Source: Stutzerimonas stutzeri
GTDB lineage: Bacteria; Pseudomonadota; Gammaproteobacteria; Pseudomonadales; Pseudomonadaceae
NCBI RefSeq assembly: GCF_002909485.1
Contig: NZ_PPXG01000001.1
Span: forward strand, 434,001-498,000
DNA: 64,000 nt
Direction of reading: 5' to 3'
Under the pieces are notes generated by a model. The model did no database searches, was not told the origin of the DNA, and saw nothing but the letters and a program-made list of their open reading frames with translations. Every line of letters starts with the position of its first letter. The first letter of the stretch is position 1. The translations under genes were made by a program, and so were the position numbers. Below, piece after piece: positions 29,265-38,255 of the stretch.

Positions 29265-29960
29265 ATGGGCGGGTACCTGGCGGATGTGCTGGTCATCGAG
29301 GACGATCAGGTTCTGAACGCTCAGCTGGCTGAGCTACTGAGACTGCAAGGATATGCAGTGCGATCCAGCCTGTTGGGTGAAAGCGGACTGGCAATGGCAT
29401 TGGCCAGCGCGCCGGATCTGGTGCTGCTGGATGTCATGTTGCCAGACATGAATGGACTTTCAGTACTGCGCCGGCTGCGTGAACGGCAGCAAACGCCAGT
29501 GATCATGCTGACAGCGTGCGGCGCGGAGGAAGAGCGTATTCGCGGATTGCGGCATGGCGCGGACGACTATCTGGCCAAGCCTTTCAACCTGACCGAGCTG
29601 CAGCTACGTATCGATGCAATCCTGCGGCGTACGCGCAGCGCAGACCATCGTGTGACAGTGCCGTCGTCCCTGCAGGTTGATTCTCTGATTCTCGATCGCC
29701 ACAGCTTATGGGCGCGGGTTGGCGAGCATGATCTGGCGTTGACGCCGCTGCAGTTCCGGCTGCTCTGGCAATTTGTGCTCCAGCGCGGAGAAGTCCTCAG
29801 CAAACCTTACCTCTATCGAGTGGTTCTGGAGCGTGAGTACAGCGGCTACGACCGCAGCCTCGACATGCATGTCAGTCGCATTCGGCGCCGGTTGGGCGAG
29901 GCCGGGCTTGCCGCCGATCGTTTACAGACGCTTCACGGCCGCGGTTACAGCTTCCAATGA
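29265..29960 (+). CDS. OmpR-family response regulator (PfeR/PirR-like)
   Basis: 231 residues from the ATG at 29265, 5 nt after AAGGAG (a GTG at 29259 is the alternative). Receiver domain with acidic pocket EDD (12-14) and phospho-Asp56 in LVLLDVMLPD, and Lys in YLAKPF. It is followed by a winged-helix domain (about 130-231) ending GYDRSLDMHVSRIRRRLGE. It overlaps the kinase gene by 4 nt (ATGA). Position before a TonB-dependent receptor and the kinase's similarity to PfeS/PirS suggest control of ferric-siderophore uptake. Assignment to Pfe or Pir is not possible from sequence alone. Confidence 0.88.
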   Translation: MGGYLADVLVIEDDQVLNAQLAELLRLQGYAVRSSLLGESGLAMALASAPDLVLLDVMLPDMNGLSVLRRLRERQQTPVIMLTACGAEEERIRGLRHGADDYLAKPFNLTELQLRIDAILRRTRSADHRVTVPSSLQVDSLILDRHSLWARVGEHDLALTPLQFRLLWQFVLQRGEVLSKPYLYRVVLEREYSGYDRSLDMHVSRIRRRLGEAGLAADRLQTLHGRGYSFQ

Positions 29961-31297
29961 ACCGGCGCTTGTTCTGGAAGCTGTGCGTAGGGGTTGCGCT
30001 GGGCAGCGTAGCGCTGTTTTGGGTCATCGCGCGGCTCAGCGGTCAGGCCGAAGAGCAGATGAGTTTCATTGACGCCGAGCATCAGCACACGCTGCGCCAG
30101 TACGCGCAGCAAGCCGAGGCGCTCTACCGCGAGGGGGATGCTAAGGCGCTGCAGGATTGGCTGCGTTCCGTGCAACTGCAGGAGCAAACCTGGGCAGCGA
30201 TCGTCGAGCCGCACCTGCAGGCGCTGGCTGGCAGTGAGTTGTCCGAGCGGTTTCTCAGCGAATTCAGTCTGGGTCGAGACCCGTCGTGGAAGATTCACCT
30301 TTATTTCCAGGACAACCCGATCATGGACGTACCGTTCGCCGATGGGCAGCGGCGATTTCTGATCCAGCTGCCGCAACGTATGCGCCCCGGACATTACTGG
30401 TATCCCGCACGCCTGCTCCTGGAGCTGGTGTTGCCGCTGGTGTTGCTGGTGATCGGCTGCCTGTTGCTCTATCGCCATCTGATGCAGCCGCTGAATCGCC
30501 TGGAACAAGCAACCCGTCGATTCAGCGAAGGAGACTATGAAGCGCGGGCCGGTGCGCTGTTGGGCTCGCGTCGCGATGAACTGGCGGGGTTGGCCGAAAC
30601 CTTCGATGCGATGGCTGAGCGAATTGGCGGGTTGATCATCGATCAGCGTCAGCGCCTCGCCGAGATGTCTCACGAGTTGCGTACGCCACTGGCTCGTATC
30701 GAAATGGCGGTGGGGCTTGCCGAGCAGGGTGCGGACTCCGCTACCCTGTTGCCGCGTATACGCCAGGACTGCGCTGCGATGCGATGTCTGGTCGAGGATT
30801 CGCTAACGCTGAGCTGGCTCGAAACGGAGCGCCCCAGGTTGCGTGACGAGACGCTGGATCTGATCGATCTGCTGGATAGCATTCTTGATGACGCCCGCTT
30901 CGAATTCCCGGATCGCCATATCGACACGCAGCTTCCTACGGAGGCCGAGCTGGTTGGCAGCTGCCACCGTGCGCTTGGTCAGGCGATCGAGAATATAGTG
31001 CGCAACGCCCTCGACCACACGCCGCCTGGAGGAAGAGTACGCATTCATCTGCAAACCGTCCCCCAGGCCTATTGCCTTGAGATCATCGATCAGGGCCCTG
31101 GGGTGCCGGAGCAGTGGCTCGAGCGTATCTTCCTGCCGTTCGAGCGGCTGAGTGAAGATAGAGCCGGTTACGGCCTGGGCCTGGCGCTGGCGCAGCGTCA
31201 GGTACGTGCGATCGGCGGGAGACTGGCGGCGCGCAATGACGAGCAAGGTGGCTTGTGTATGGGGATCTGGCTGCCCCGCGAAGGGAGCGCTGCGTAA
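29957..31297 (+). CDS. Sensor histidine kinase (PfeS/PirS-like)
   Basis: 446 residues. Membrane helices near 8-27 and 152-172 flank a small periplasmic domain (about 28-150). HAMP follows (about 173-228), then HisKA with phospho-His239 in EMSHELRTPLARIEM, and an HATPase with N-box IENIVRNALDHTPP and G-boxes DQGPGVPEQ and GYGLGLALAQR. The N-terminus (RRLFWKLCVGVALGS, EEQMSFIDAEH) resembles the Pseudomonas kinases that sense periplasmic catecholate siderophore. It is coupled to the response regulator by an ATGA overlap. Confidence 0.88.
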   Translation: MNRRLFWKLCVGVALGSVALFWVIARLSGQAEEQMSFIDAEHQHTLRQYAQQAEALYREGDAKALQDWLRSVQLQEQTWAAIVEPHLQALAGSELSERFLSEFSLGRDPSWKIHLYFQDNPIMDVPFADGQRRFLIQLPQRMRPGHYWYPARLLLELVLPLVLLVIGCLLLYRHLMQPLNRLEQATRRFSEGDYEARAGALLGSRRDELAGLAETFDAMAERIGGLIIDQRQRLAEMSHELRTPLARIEMAVGLAEQGADSATLLPRIRQDCAAMRCLVEDSLTLSWLETERPRLRDETLDLIDLLDSILDDARFEFPDRHIDTQLPTEAELVGSCHRALGQAIENIVRNALDHTPPGGRVRIHLQTVPQAYCLEIIDQGPGVPEQWLERIFLPFERLSEDRAGYGLGLALAQRQVRAIGGRLAARNDEQGGLCMGIWLPREGSAA

Positions 31298-31344
31298 CAG
31301 TTGTAAAAGTGATTCTGCTGCTGCAGTCCTCCAGCGAGAATGAT

Positions 31345-31365
31345 GAATACGAAACGTTCGCATTC
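31345..31365. promoter_or_regulatory. Palindromic site before the TonB-dependent receptor gene
   Basis: GAATACGAA and TTCGCATTC flank ACG, giving 9-bp arms with one mismatch, 17 bp before the receptor start. It is a candidate binding site for the upstream response regulator. Confidence 0.5.
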
Positions 31366-31382
31366 TTGCTTCGAGGTCTTTC

Positions 31383-33338
31383 ATGCAACATTGTCCATGT
31401 CCGCGCGCGCTACTCGGGTCACTGTCGTTCGCCGCGCTTCTGACTACCGTGCCTTGCCAGGCTCAACCATCCGCACCTTTGGAGTTGAGCGGCACCGAGG
31501 TAACGGCGCGCCACGTGCAAGACGACAGCGTCGAATCCGAGCAGCTTCAGCATTACCAGGCGGCCGACCTGCAGGACGTGTTCGAGTCCAGTCCGGAGGT
31601 CTCTGTTGGCGGCGGCCCCGGCGTGGCTCAAAAGCTCTATCTGCGTGGCTTCGAGGATACCTTGCTCAACATCACCATCGACGGTGCCAGCCAGCCTGGG
31701 CAGACCTTCCACCATACAGGCCGTATTGGCATCGAGCCGGAACTGCTCAAGCGTGCCGAAGTGCGGGCCGGTACGGGCGATGCGACGTCGGGTCCCGGGG
31801 CTTTGGGTGGCTCGATTCGCTTCGTCACCAAGGATCCGGACGATCTGTTACGTGAGGGCGAGCGGGCTGGTGCGCTGGTAAAAGGTGGCTATTTCAGCAA
31901 CGCAGAGGGCTACAAGACCAGTACGAGCTTGTTTGGTCGGGTCAACGATGACTGGTCGGCATTGGCGGTGGCCACCTACCAGGATCAAAACGACTATGAG
32001 GATGGCAAGGGGCGCGATGTTCTCGGCACCGGAGCGCGGCAGCAACTGGGTTTCGCCAAACTGGTCGGGCGCCTGAGCGATGAGCAGACGCTGCGGTTGT
32101 CCTACGAAAAACGCACCGACGAAGGCGAACGCAGCCAGCGGCCGCAGTGGATCCCGAGTGGGTTCAATCCATTATTTCCGCTGGAAACGGAGCGCGAAAC
32201 CTGGACCTTGAACTACGGCTGGAATCCGCTGAGCGACGAGCTACTCGACCTCGAGGTTACGACCTATCACACCTCCACCGAGTTGCAGCAGGACGGACGC
32301 TGGGGACTGTACATCGGTGACACAACAAGTGCCGGACTGGACGTACGCAATACGAGTGAGTTTGGTGCTCATCGCCTGACTTATGGTGTCGATTATCGCG
32401 ATGACAAAACCAGCCTTGGCCCTGCTGGCGACCGCAAACTGGATGAGGAGGAGGGCAGCGTACTCGGCTTCTACCTCCAGAACAGTTATCAGGTCACGGA
32501 CAAACTGCTGCTCGGCATGGGTGTTCGCTATGATCGCTACCGTCTCGATGATCGTGACGGGCAGGATTTCTCGGACGCCGGCTTCAGCCCGAACGTGAAT
32601 CTGCGTTATCAACTGACGCCACAACTTGCGCTGCTCGCCGGTCATGCTCAGGCACTGCGTGGCGTGCAGGTACGCGACGCATTCAAGCTCGATGCCGCAG
32701 GTAACGACCCTGACCTTGATGCAGAAAAAGCGCGCACCAACGAGATGGGGATCGAGTTCCGCGAGGGCGGTCTGGAGCTGTCGGGCAAGCTCTACGACAC
32801 CCGTATCCGCGACGTGATCTATGACCCCAGCGGGCGACCCAATCTCTACGTGAACGGCGGCACGCTCAGAAGCCAGGGCGTGTTGTTGCAAAGCGCATAT
32901 CACTGGCAGCAACTGAGCATTGGACTGAGCTACCACCATAACGCCATCGAGCTCGATGGCGATGATCTGAACGTATACGAGCACAACGGCTTGGGCACGA
33001 CGCTTGGCGATACGTGGATAGGCTTTGCCGACTACCGTGCCAATGATGCGCTGAGTTTCGGCTGGCAGGGCCGCTTCGTCACCGCTGTGGACTCGCTACG
33101 CACTGGCGTCGGCAAGCTAGACAAACCCGGCTACGGCGTACACGACCTCTACGCCCAGTGGTCAGCGCTACCCAATGATCGGCTAGTGTTGAACCTGACA
33201 TTGAAGAATATTCTCGACAAGCAGTATCTGGACCACGCCAGCAACGAGGATTTCGAGCACATCCCGGGTTACGAAGGTGTGCGCGGCAGTTACGAGCCCG
33301 GCCGCGAGCTGCGCCTTGGTGTCGCGTTGCGGATCTGA
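31383..33338 (+). CDS. TonB-dependent outer-membrane receptor, siderophore type
   Basis: 651 residues: signal peptide (1-27, ending CQAQ), plug domain (about 45-160, with LYLRGFEDTLLNITIDGASQ and ATSGPGALGGSIRFVTKD), then a 22-strand barrel ending LRLGVALRI. It is shorter than the FepA/PfeA class (about 720) and close to haem or small catecholate receptors. The two-component pair just upstream and the palindrome before its start suggest ligand-induced expression. The ligand is not determinable by eye; iron-siderophore is the working guess because of the Fur box and the PfeS-like kinase. Confidence 0.85.
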   Translation: MQHCPCPRALLGSLSFAALLTTVPCQAQPSAPLELSGTEVTARHVQDDSVESEQLQHYQAADLQDVFESSPEVSVGGGPGVAQKLYLRGFEDTLLNITIDGASQPGQTFHHTGRIGIEPELLKRAEVRAGTGDATSGPGALGGSIRFVTKDPDDLLREGERAGALVKGGYFSNAEGYKTSTSLFGRVNDDWSALAVATYQDQNDYEDGKGRDVLGTGARQQLGFAKLVGRLSDEQTLRLSYEKRTDEGERSQRPQWIPSGFNPLFPLETERETWTLNYGWNPLSDELLDLEVTTYHTSTELQQDGRWGLYIGDTTSAGLDVRNTSEFGAHRLTYGVDYRDDKTSLGPAGDRKLDEEEGSVLGFYLQNSYQVTDKLLLGMGVRYDRYRLDDRDGQDFSDAGFSPNVNLRYQLTPQLALLAGHAQALRGVQVRDAFKLDAAGNDPDLDAEKARTNEMGIEFREGGLELSGKLYDTRIRDVIYDPSGRPNLYVNGGTLRSQGVLLQSAYHWQQLSIGLSYHHNAIELDGDDLNVYEHNGLGTTLGDTWIGFADYRANDALSFGWQGRFVTAVDSLRTGVGKLDKPGYGVHDLYAQWSALPNDRLVLNLTLKNILDKQYLDHASNEDFEHIPGYEGVRGSYEPGRELRLGVALRI

Positions 33339-33552
33339 ATGTATGCATGAAGGCTTGCGGTCGGATGACGACGATTGCGCGTGTTCCGGCAGCTCGCGCG
33401 GCTAGCAGGTGCCTCGCGGGCTGCAGTTGAAGCGCTCTCGGCACAGGCGCGACCGGTCATTCAGGCGGACACGCCGGCCCCTTCTAGGTTGTCCGCGGAT
33501 AGATGTGCCCCGCCGATCTCACAGCGAAGCGAAAGAGCTCGTCAGGGATGCA

Positions 33553-33873
33553 TCAGGGCGGGCTCGCTGCCTCGGGTACGTAGATCATTCTTCCGTCGTT
33601 CAGGCGGTAGGTGATGCCGGCTTTCGCTCCCTGGCCTTCGCCGATTTCCCCGCTGGATTCATATTGCGTCAGTTCCTGGCCTTCCTTGATCAGCATGCGC
33701 ATGTTTGTTTCGCCGGGGTTCTCGATGACCACGACCTTGTCCTGGCTGAACGGATTGAGCGGGTTTTGCACGATGACGATAAGCAGGATGCCGATCACTA
33801 CTAGGAACAGATCGATCAGGTTGACCACGGAAAGTAGCGGATCATCGTCGTCGTCATGGTCGAGAAAGCGCAT
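33553..33873 (-). CDS. DUF2149 membrane protein, last gene of the zinc operon
   Basis: 106 residues from the ATG at 33873; the longer frame upstream overlaps the ExbB-like gene and is not used. A very acidic start (MRFLDHDDDDDPLLSVVNLID) leads into one membrane helix (about 18-38), with a periplasmic C-terminal part. The layout (short cytoplasmic tail, one helix, periplasmic domain) is that of ExbD/TolR, so it may be the partner of the ExbB-like protein. Its ATG overlaps the upstream TGA (TGATG), indicating coupled translation. DUF2149 proteins are known next to CobN-like and MotA/TolQ-like genes; the biochemical role is not known. Confidence 0.82.
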   Translation of the reverse strand: MRFLDHDDDDDPLLSVVNLIDLFLVVIGILLIVIVQNPLNPFSQDKVVVIENPGETNMRMLIKEGQELTQYESSGEIGEGQGAKAGITYRLNDGRMIYVPEAASPP

Positions 33874-34349
33874 CAATGCAGCTCCACGGCACGTTCGATG
33901 GCGCGCAACTCCTGCAGTAGCCAGCGTCGCCGCACGGTAAGCACGTAGAAGGCGATGCTGGAGGCGACGAGCGCAAGAATCACGGCCGAAAAGGCGACCA
34001 CCAGGTTCTCGCCGATGCCTTTGGCGTCGCTCTCGGTGAGGGCGAGCAGGGCAGGTCCCATAGGGATCATGGTGGCGACAAGGCCGAGCATAGGCGCGCT
34101 GCGCGAGGTCACGCGCAGCCATTCGAGGCGCTGCATGATCCACAGCTCCAGATCATCACTGGTGCCGCCATGGATGGCCTGATGAGCAGCAAGTACCGAG
34201 CTGTAGCGGCCGCTGCGGCGTTGCCAAGCCTCCATGGCAAAGCTGCCCAGTGCAAGAAAGGCGTAAACCAGCGCAGCGAGGATTAGCAGCAAAACGGGCA
34301 CCAGAAAGATGCGGGTGAGTTCGTAGAGACTGGTTTCAAGTGCGTTCAT
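33873..34349 (-). CDS. ExbB/TolQ/MotA-family proton-channel protein
   Basis: 158 residues with three hydrophobic helices (about 14-36, 85-105 and 116-138). The conserved family stretch is in the second half: SRSAPMLGLVATMIPMGPALLAL and IGENLVVAFSAVILALVASSIAFYV, where ExbB/TolQ carry GLxGTVxGI and TALxTTxxGL. These proteins use the proton-motive force to drive TonB or Tol complexes. It overlaps the CobN-like gene by 4 nt (ATGA) and the DUF2149 gene at its end, so the three should be made together. No TonB gene is present in the operon. Confidence 0.86.
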   Translation of the reverse strand: MNALETSLYELTRIFLVPVLLLILAALVYAFLALGSFAMEAWQRRSGRYSSVLAAHQAIHGGTSDDLELWIMQRLEWLRVTSRSAPMLGLVATMIPMGPALLALTESDAKGIGENLVVAFSAVILALVASSIAFYVLTVRRRWLLQELRAIERAVELH

Positions 34350-37300
34350 TGGATGGGGTTCTTTCGGTCAGGAGTGGTAGCGATACGACGGTTGGCGAGT
34401 GCCTGACGCACTGCGCCGAGCAGCAGGCAAATGAGTAAGGCAGCGATGCCGAGGGCGAGTCGCCATGGGCTGGGTGCCTCGCTCGGTTGTTCGGCGACCT
34501 CCTGCATCACCTGCCCACGTACGGTCTCGCCTGGCATGGTGGCGTCAGAGGCGGGTGCGTCCGGCGAAGGCTGTGGCGCGTTGAGAGCGAGTCCGTACCC
34601 AATGGCCATCTGTTCAATGAATTCACGGGTCGCCGGTTCGCCTGTGTCGGCGCCGTGGTCACGGGTCAAGGCCTGCCAACGCTCGGTCAGCTCGCGGCGG
34701 GTCTCCTCGGATGCGTCCCAGTAGCCTTTGCGGATCGCCTCGACCATGCGCTCGATAAGCTGCGCCTGGGCGGTGGGGTTGTTGTCTTGGAACCATTGGC
34801 TCAGACCGAGCTCACGCTGGTCCTTGACGAAGGTGTCATGCAAGGCCTGCCATTGATCAGCGCGAACCATGCTTCTGTCAGCTGCTTGCCAGCCCCACAG
34901 ATTGTTGGCGACGTTGAGTATCTCTAATGTTCCGGCGTAGCCCTCCTGTTGCATGGCAGTGATCCATTGCGGGTTCAGGTAGCGGCTGCGCAGCTCTCGG
35001 GCGAGATAACTCGCCGCCCCAGTAGTCCGCGGTTCGCTTTTGCGTAGATCAGAGATATAGAGCGATGGGCTGGTGCCGTCGAGATGACGGATCGCCAGAG
35101 ACAGCCCGCCGAGAAACTCGAATGGATGATCCGTAGAAAGCACGCCATTCAGCTCGCTGGATCGGGCCATCACCGCCGCCTGGACACCCTTGAGTTGCTC
35201 AGCGAACAGGTTCTGACCGTCTATCTTTTCTCCCCAGCTCCTGGTGCCATAGCCATATTGCAGTCGTGAGAGGAATTGGTCGGCGAGCTGCGCCTCATCT
35301 TCCCATCGGGTCGAGTCAAGGGTGAGTTGAGATACGCCGGTACCGTAATCGCCAGGCTCATTGCCAAACAGCCGTAGCTGAGACAGTTGTTCTGCGCTAT
35401 CGGCATCGACGCCCTGGTCGCTTAGCCGTTGGGCCAGGGCTCTGCTATTGCTGGCCAGTACGTTGCCAGGCTCGTCGAGCGCCGCGAGCTGTTCAACCAC
35501 ATCGGCGAGCAAGCGCATGAAACCATCGAACTGGTCGCGATAAACGCTGGTGACCTGTACGACGACATCGATGCGCGGCCTGCCAAGTTCCGCTGCCGGA
35601 ATAATCTGCAGCGCACGCACGCGTCCCCCGGTGTCCCAGACCGGCCGTACTCCCAGGGCATGCAGGATCTGACTTTCGAGGACGCCGAGATGGCGCATGG
35701 CTTCCGACGACCACAGACTGAAGGCAAGCTTTTGCGGCGTCTCGCCTTCGTGTTCCTCCCGGTAGCTCGCAAGCAGCTGCTCCAATGCCTTGCCGCCGGC
35801 CTCGTATGCTGTACGGGTCGGTAGTTTGTCTGCTTCAAACGCGTACAGGTTGCGCCCGCTTGGTACGTCTGGGTTGCGTACCGGGTCGCCGCCGGGGCCG
35901 GGGGCAATGAAGCCGCCGGCCAGGCCGGCCAGCAGTGCTTCGATTTCACCCGTCTCGGCCAGATTGGCGTCCAGATCGATTGCTCGCACGATTTGTTCGC
36001 GCAGACCTGGGTCATTGATCGAACCAGCTTGTTCGCCATTCCGAAGAAAGCGTTGCAGGGTGCGGTAGGGCAGACTCTTTTGCAGACCTGTGAAGTCTTC
36101 GGCCAGCGGTTCATCTTCGCTCAGCTTCAGCGCCTGCAGAAACTGCGGTCCCAGCTGCTGTAGCACTGTGGCCAGGCGGTGCTCTGGCGACGCCGCTTCG
36201 CCAAAGGTGTGTAGGCCCAGTGGCACATTCGCCTCGGCCATGTCGTGCAATCTATCGTGCAGCGCCTGAAGGAAGCCGTCTGGCTCGGTGTGCGTTCGCT
36301 CTTCGTTCCAGCCCAGGTCATCGAGCATCCGACTTTGCAGCGCTAGCTGCCGGATACGCTCGACAGTGGCGTCGCGTACCGCGCCCTGATCGAGTTGCTG
36401 GTATTCGTGAATCAGTGCGTGCAGCTCTCGCAGCTCGTCGTAAAGACCGGCTGGGGCGAAAGGCGGCGTTTGGTGACTGATGATCACCGCACGACCGCGA
36501 CGACGTGCCTGAATCGCCTCGCCGATATTGTCCTGAATATAGGGGTAGAACACTGGCAGGTCGCCTAGCGCCAGGAAGGGGTAGTCGCCGGCCGCCAGCC
36601 CTTTATCCTTGCCGGGCAACCACTCCTGGGTCCCGTGAGTGCCAAAGTGGATCAGTGCGTCGGCCTTGAAGCCGACTCGCAGCGCCTGATAAGCCGCCAG
36701 ATAGAGGTGGTCCGGTGGGATCTTGCTGTCGTGATAAGCCTCGCCCGGGCGGCCGGCCCGCGGCGGTTGCGGTAGCAGCAATAACTTACCGAGGCGCGCG
36801 GCCGGAATCACGAAGTGCAGTGCTCCATCGATCTCGCGCAATGCCCAATGTGCCGCGGGATCACCCCAGCGCTCGTTCAGCGCGTGGCGGTCATGTTCGG
36901 GTAGGGTTGCCAGCCAGCGTTGGTATTGGTCCAACGACAACGTCAAGGCGAAGCCGTCAGCTAGCAATGTATCCAGTGTTTCCGGGCGGTAGTAACCGCC
37001 GAGCAGGCGCTGCGCGGTTTCGATCAGCTCACTTTCATCGCTGGGCAGCACGTCATAACCGGTTTGGCGCAATGCCAAGGAGAGCCGCGCCAGGCTGCGC
37101 GGCACGTTCAGATTTGATGCGGAAATGTTCTTTGCACCGTCGGGGTGGTTCCAGAACATCACGGCCAGGTGCTTTTCGGCCGGAGTCAGCCGGCGAAGAC
37201 GAGACAGGCTGGCGACCTTGCCGAGTAGGGCCTCGAGCTGCTCCGGGATCGGCGTAGGCTCGCCATTCTCGATAGCGGCGATCACCAGTGGATCGGTCAT

Positions 37301-38254
37301 GCCCCAGCTTTCCGGTACGGTCAGCATCGTCGCGGCGGTACGTGGCGTTACCCCGCTACTGGAGGCTCGCCAATGTGCCCGGTCCCCCTCGCGCCAGGTG
37401 AGAGTCGATAACACGGGGATACCTAGCGCCAGGAATTCCGCCTGTCGAGCTGTACCGTTCTGCATGTGCTGCAGGTTGACCAATACCTCACTGCGAGCCG
37501 GCACGAGAACCTTGCTAAGCGCTTGTGGGTCTTTGTCATCCGCCCAGAATGCCAACGGTGCCTGACCACGGGCCTCGCTACGGCGGATGAGCTCATCGAT
37601 CAGCTGAAGTTGGCCGTCGACCAGGGCACCGCGATGGATCGCGAACGCTACCCGTGGTGCCTGGGGCGTCCAGCGTTCGGCTCCCCAGGCTAGATAGTCG
37701 TCCAGAACTTCGAATGGGCCAGGTGCATCAGGATGGTGGAAACCCGTGCTGGCGAGCTCGGTCGGGGGCGCAATGGACTCATTTTCAGCTCCGTCGTGCC
37801 GGGCGCGAAGGTAAGCGAACAGGTTTCGCAGGTTTTGCTCGCCGCCGTTTTCGTAGTATCCGATCAGCAGCCTCGCCTCGGCGGCGGGCAAGTTACCGGA
37901 CGCGGGGGCGCCACCGCCTATGCGTATCCACGGTGTAGTAGTCGCGCTGAGTCGGTCGCCGAGCGCCTGCTGAACGGCGCTTAGGTCGGCGGGCCTAGGC
38001 GTATCCAGGATCAGTAGGGCAGCAGTTTCGTCCAGCCCCTTAGCGAAGGCGGCAGAGGATACCCGCGTACTACTCAGCGTAACGCCCGATTCGTTCGCCC
38101 AGCTGGCAAGCCGATCGAGCTTGCCTTGCAGCACGAAGTCGGTTGTCACGACCTGTACCCGAAGCGCCCTCGGCTGCGCTGGCTCGGCAAAGGCAAGCGC
38201 ACCCCAGCCGGCCAGCGCCAGGATGAGCAGGCTGGTTTGGATCAGGCAGTGCAT
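34346..38254 (-). CDS. CobN-like chelatase subunit with signal peptide and C-terminal membrane anchor
   Basis: 1302 residues. CobN and ChlH are the large porphyrin-binding subunits of cobalt and magnesium chelatases and are normally soluble cytoplasmic proteins. Family signatures are clear: FWNHPDGAKNISASNLNVPRSL, HFGTHGTQEWLPGKDKGL, LPVFYPYIQDNIGEA, and the C-terminal WITAMQQEGYAGTLEI. Here the N-terminus is a signal peptide (about 1-23, ...WGALAFA) and a membrane helix lies near 1268-1287, followed by a basic tail. The bulk should therefore face the periplasm. Neighbours are a TonB-dependent receptor and ExbB-like and DUF2149 genes, not CobS/CobT. P. aeruginosa has a similar zinc-starvation cluster (PA1922-PA1925). 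A role in stripping or handling metal after import is inference. Confidence 0.87.
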   Translation of the reverse strand: MHCLIQTSLLILALAGWGALAFAEPAQPRALRVQVVTTDFVLQGKLDRLASWANESGVTLSSTRVSSAAFAKGLDETAALLILDTPRPADLSAVQQALGDRLSATTTPWIRIGGGAPASGNLPAAEARLLIGYYENGGEQNLRNLFAYLRARHDGAENESIAPPTELASTGFHHPDAPGPFEVLDDYLAWGAERWTPQAPRVAFAIHRGALVDGQLQLIDELIRRSEARGQAPLAFWADDKDPQALSKVLVPARSEVLVNLQHMQNGTARQAEFLALGIPVLSTLTWREGDRAHWRASSSGVTPRTAATMLTVPESWGMTDPLVIAAIENGEPTPIPEQLEALLGKVASLSRLRRLTPAEKHLAVMFWNHPDGAKNISASNLNVPRSLARLSLALRQTGYDVLPSDESELIETAQRLLGGYYRPETLDTLLADGFALTLSLDQYQRWLATLPEHDRHALNERWGDPAAHWALREIDGALHFVIPAARLGKLLLLPQPPRAGRPGEAYHDSKIPPDHLYLAAYQALRVGFKADALIHFGTHGTQEWLPGKDKGLAAGDYPFLALGDLPVFYPYIQDNIGEAIQARRRGRAVIISHQTPPFAPAGLYDELRELHALIHEYQQLDQGAVRDATVERIRQLALQSRMLDDLGWNEERTHTEPDGFLQALHDRLHDMAEANVPLGLHTFGEAASPEHRLATVLQQLGPQFLQALKLSEDEPLAEDFTGLQKSLPYRTLQRFLRNGEQAGSINDPGLREQIVRAIDLDANLAETGEIEALLAGLAGGFIAPGPGGDPVRNPDVPSGRNLYAFEADKLPTRTAYEAGGKALEQLLASYREEHEGETPQKLAFSLWSSEAMRHLGVLESQILHALGVRPVWDTGGRVRALQIIPAAELGRPRIDVVVQVTSVYRDQFDGFMRLLADVVEQLAALDEPGNVLASNSRALAQRLSDQGVDADSAEQLSQLRLFGNEPGDYGTGVSQLTLDSTRWEDEAQLADQFLSRLQYGYGTRSWGEKIDGQNLFAEQLKGVQAAVMARSSELNGVLSTDHPFEFLGGLSLAIRHLDGTSPSLYISDLRKSEPRTTGAASYLARELRSRYLNPQWITAMQQEGYAGTLEILNVANNLWGWQAADRSMVRADQWQALHDTFVKDQRELGLSQWFQDNNPTAQAQLIERMVEAIRKGYWDASEETRRELTERWQALTRDHGADTGEPATREFIEQMAIGYGLALNAPQPSPDAPASDATMPGETVRGQVMQEVAEQPSEAPSPWRLALGIAALLICLLLGAVRQALANRRIATTPDRKNPIQ

Positions 38255-38255
38255 A

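Noticed and set aside
31333-31352. Second Fur box before the TonB receptor (GAGAATGATGAAT)
   Set aside because: Only the left half resembles the consensus; the right half does not fit, whereas the overlapping palindrome at 31345-31365 is stronger.
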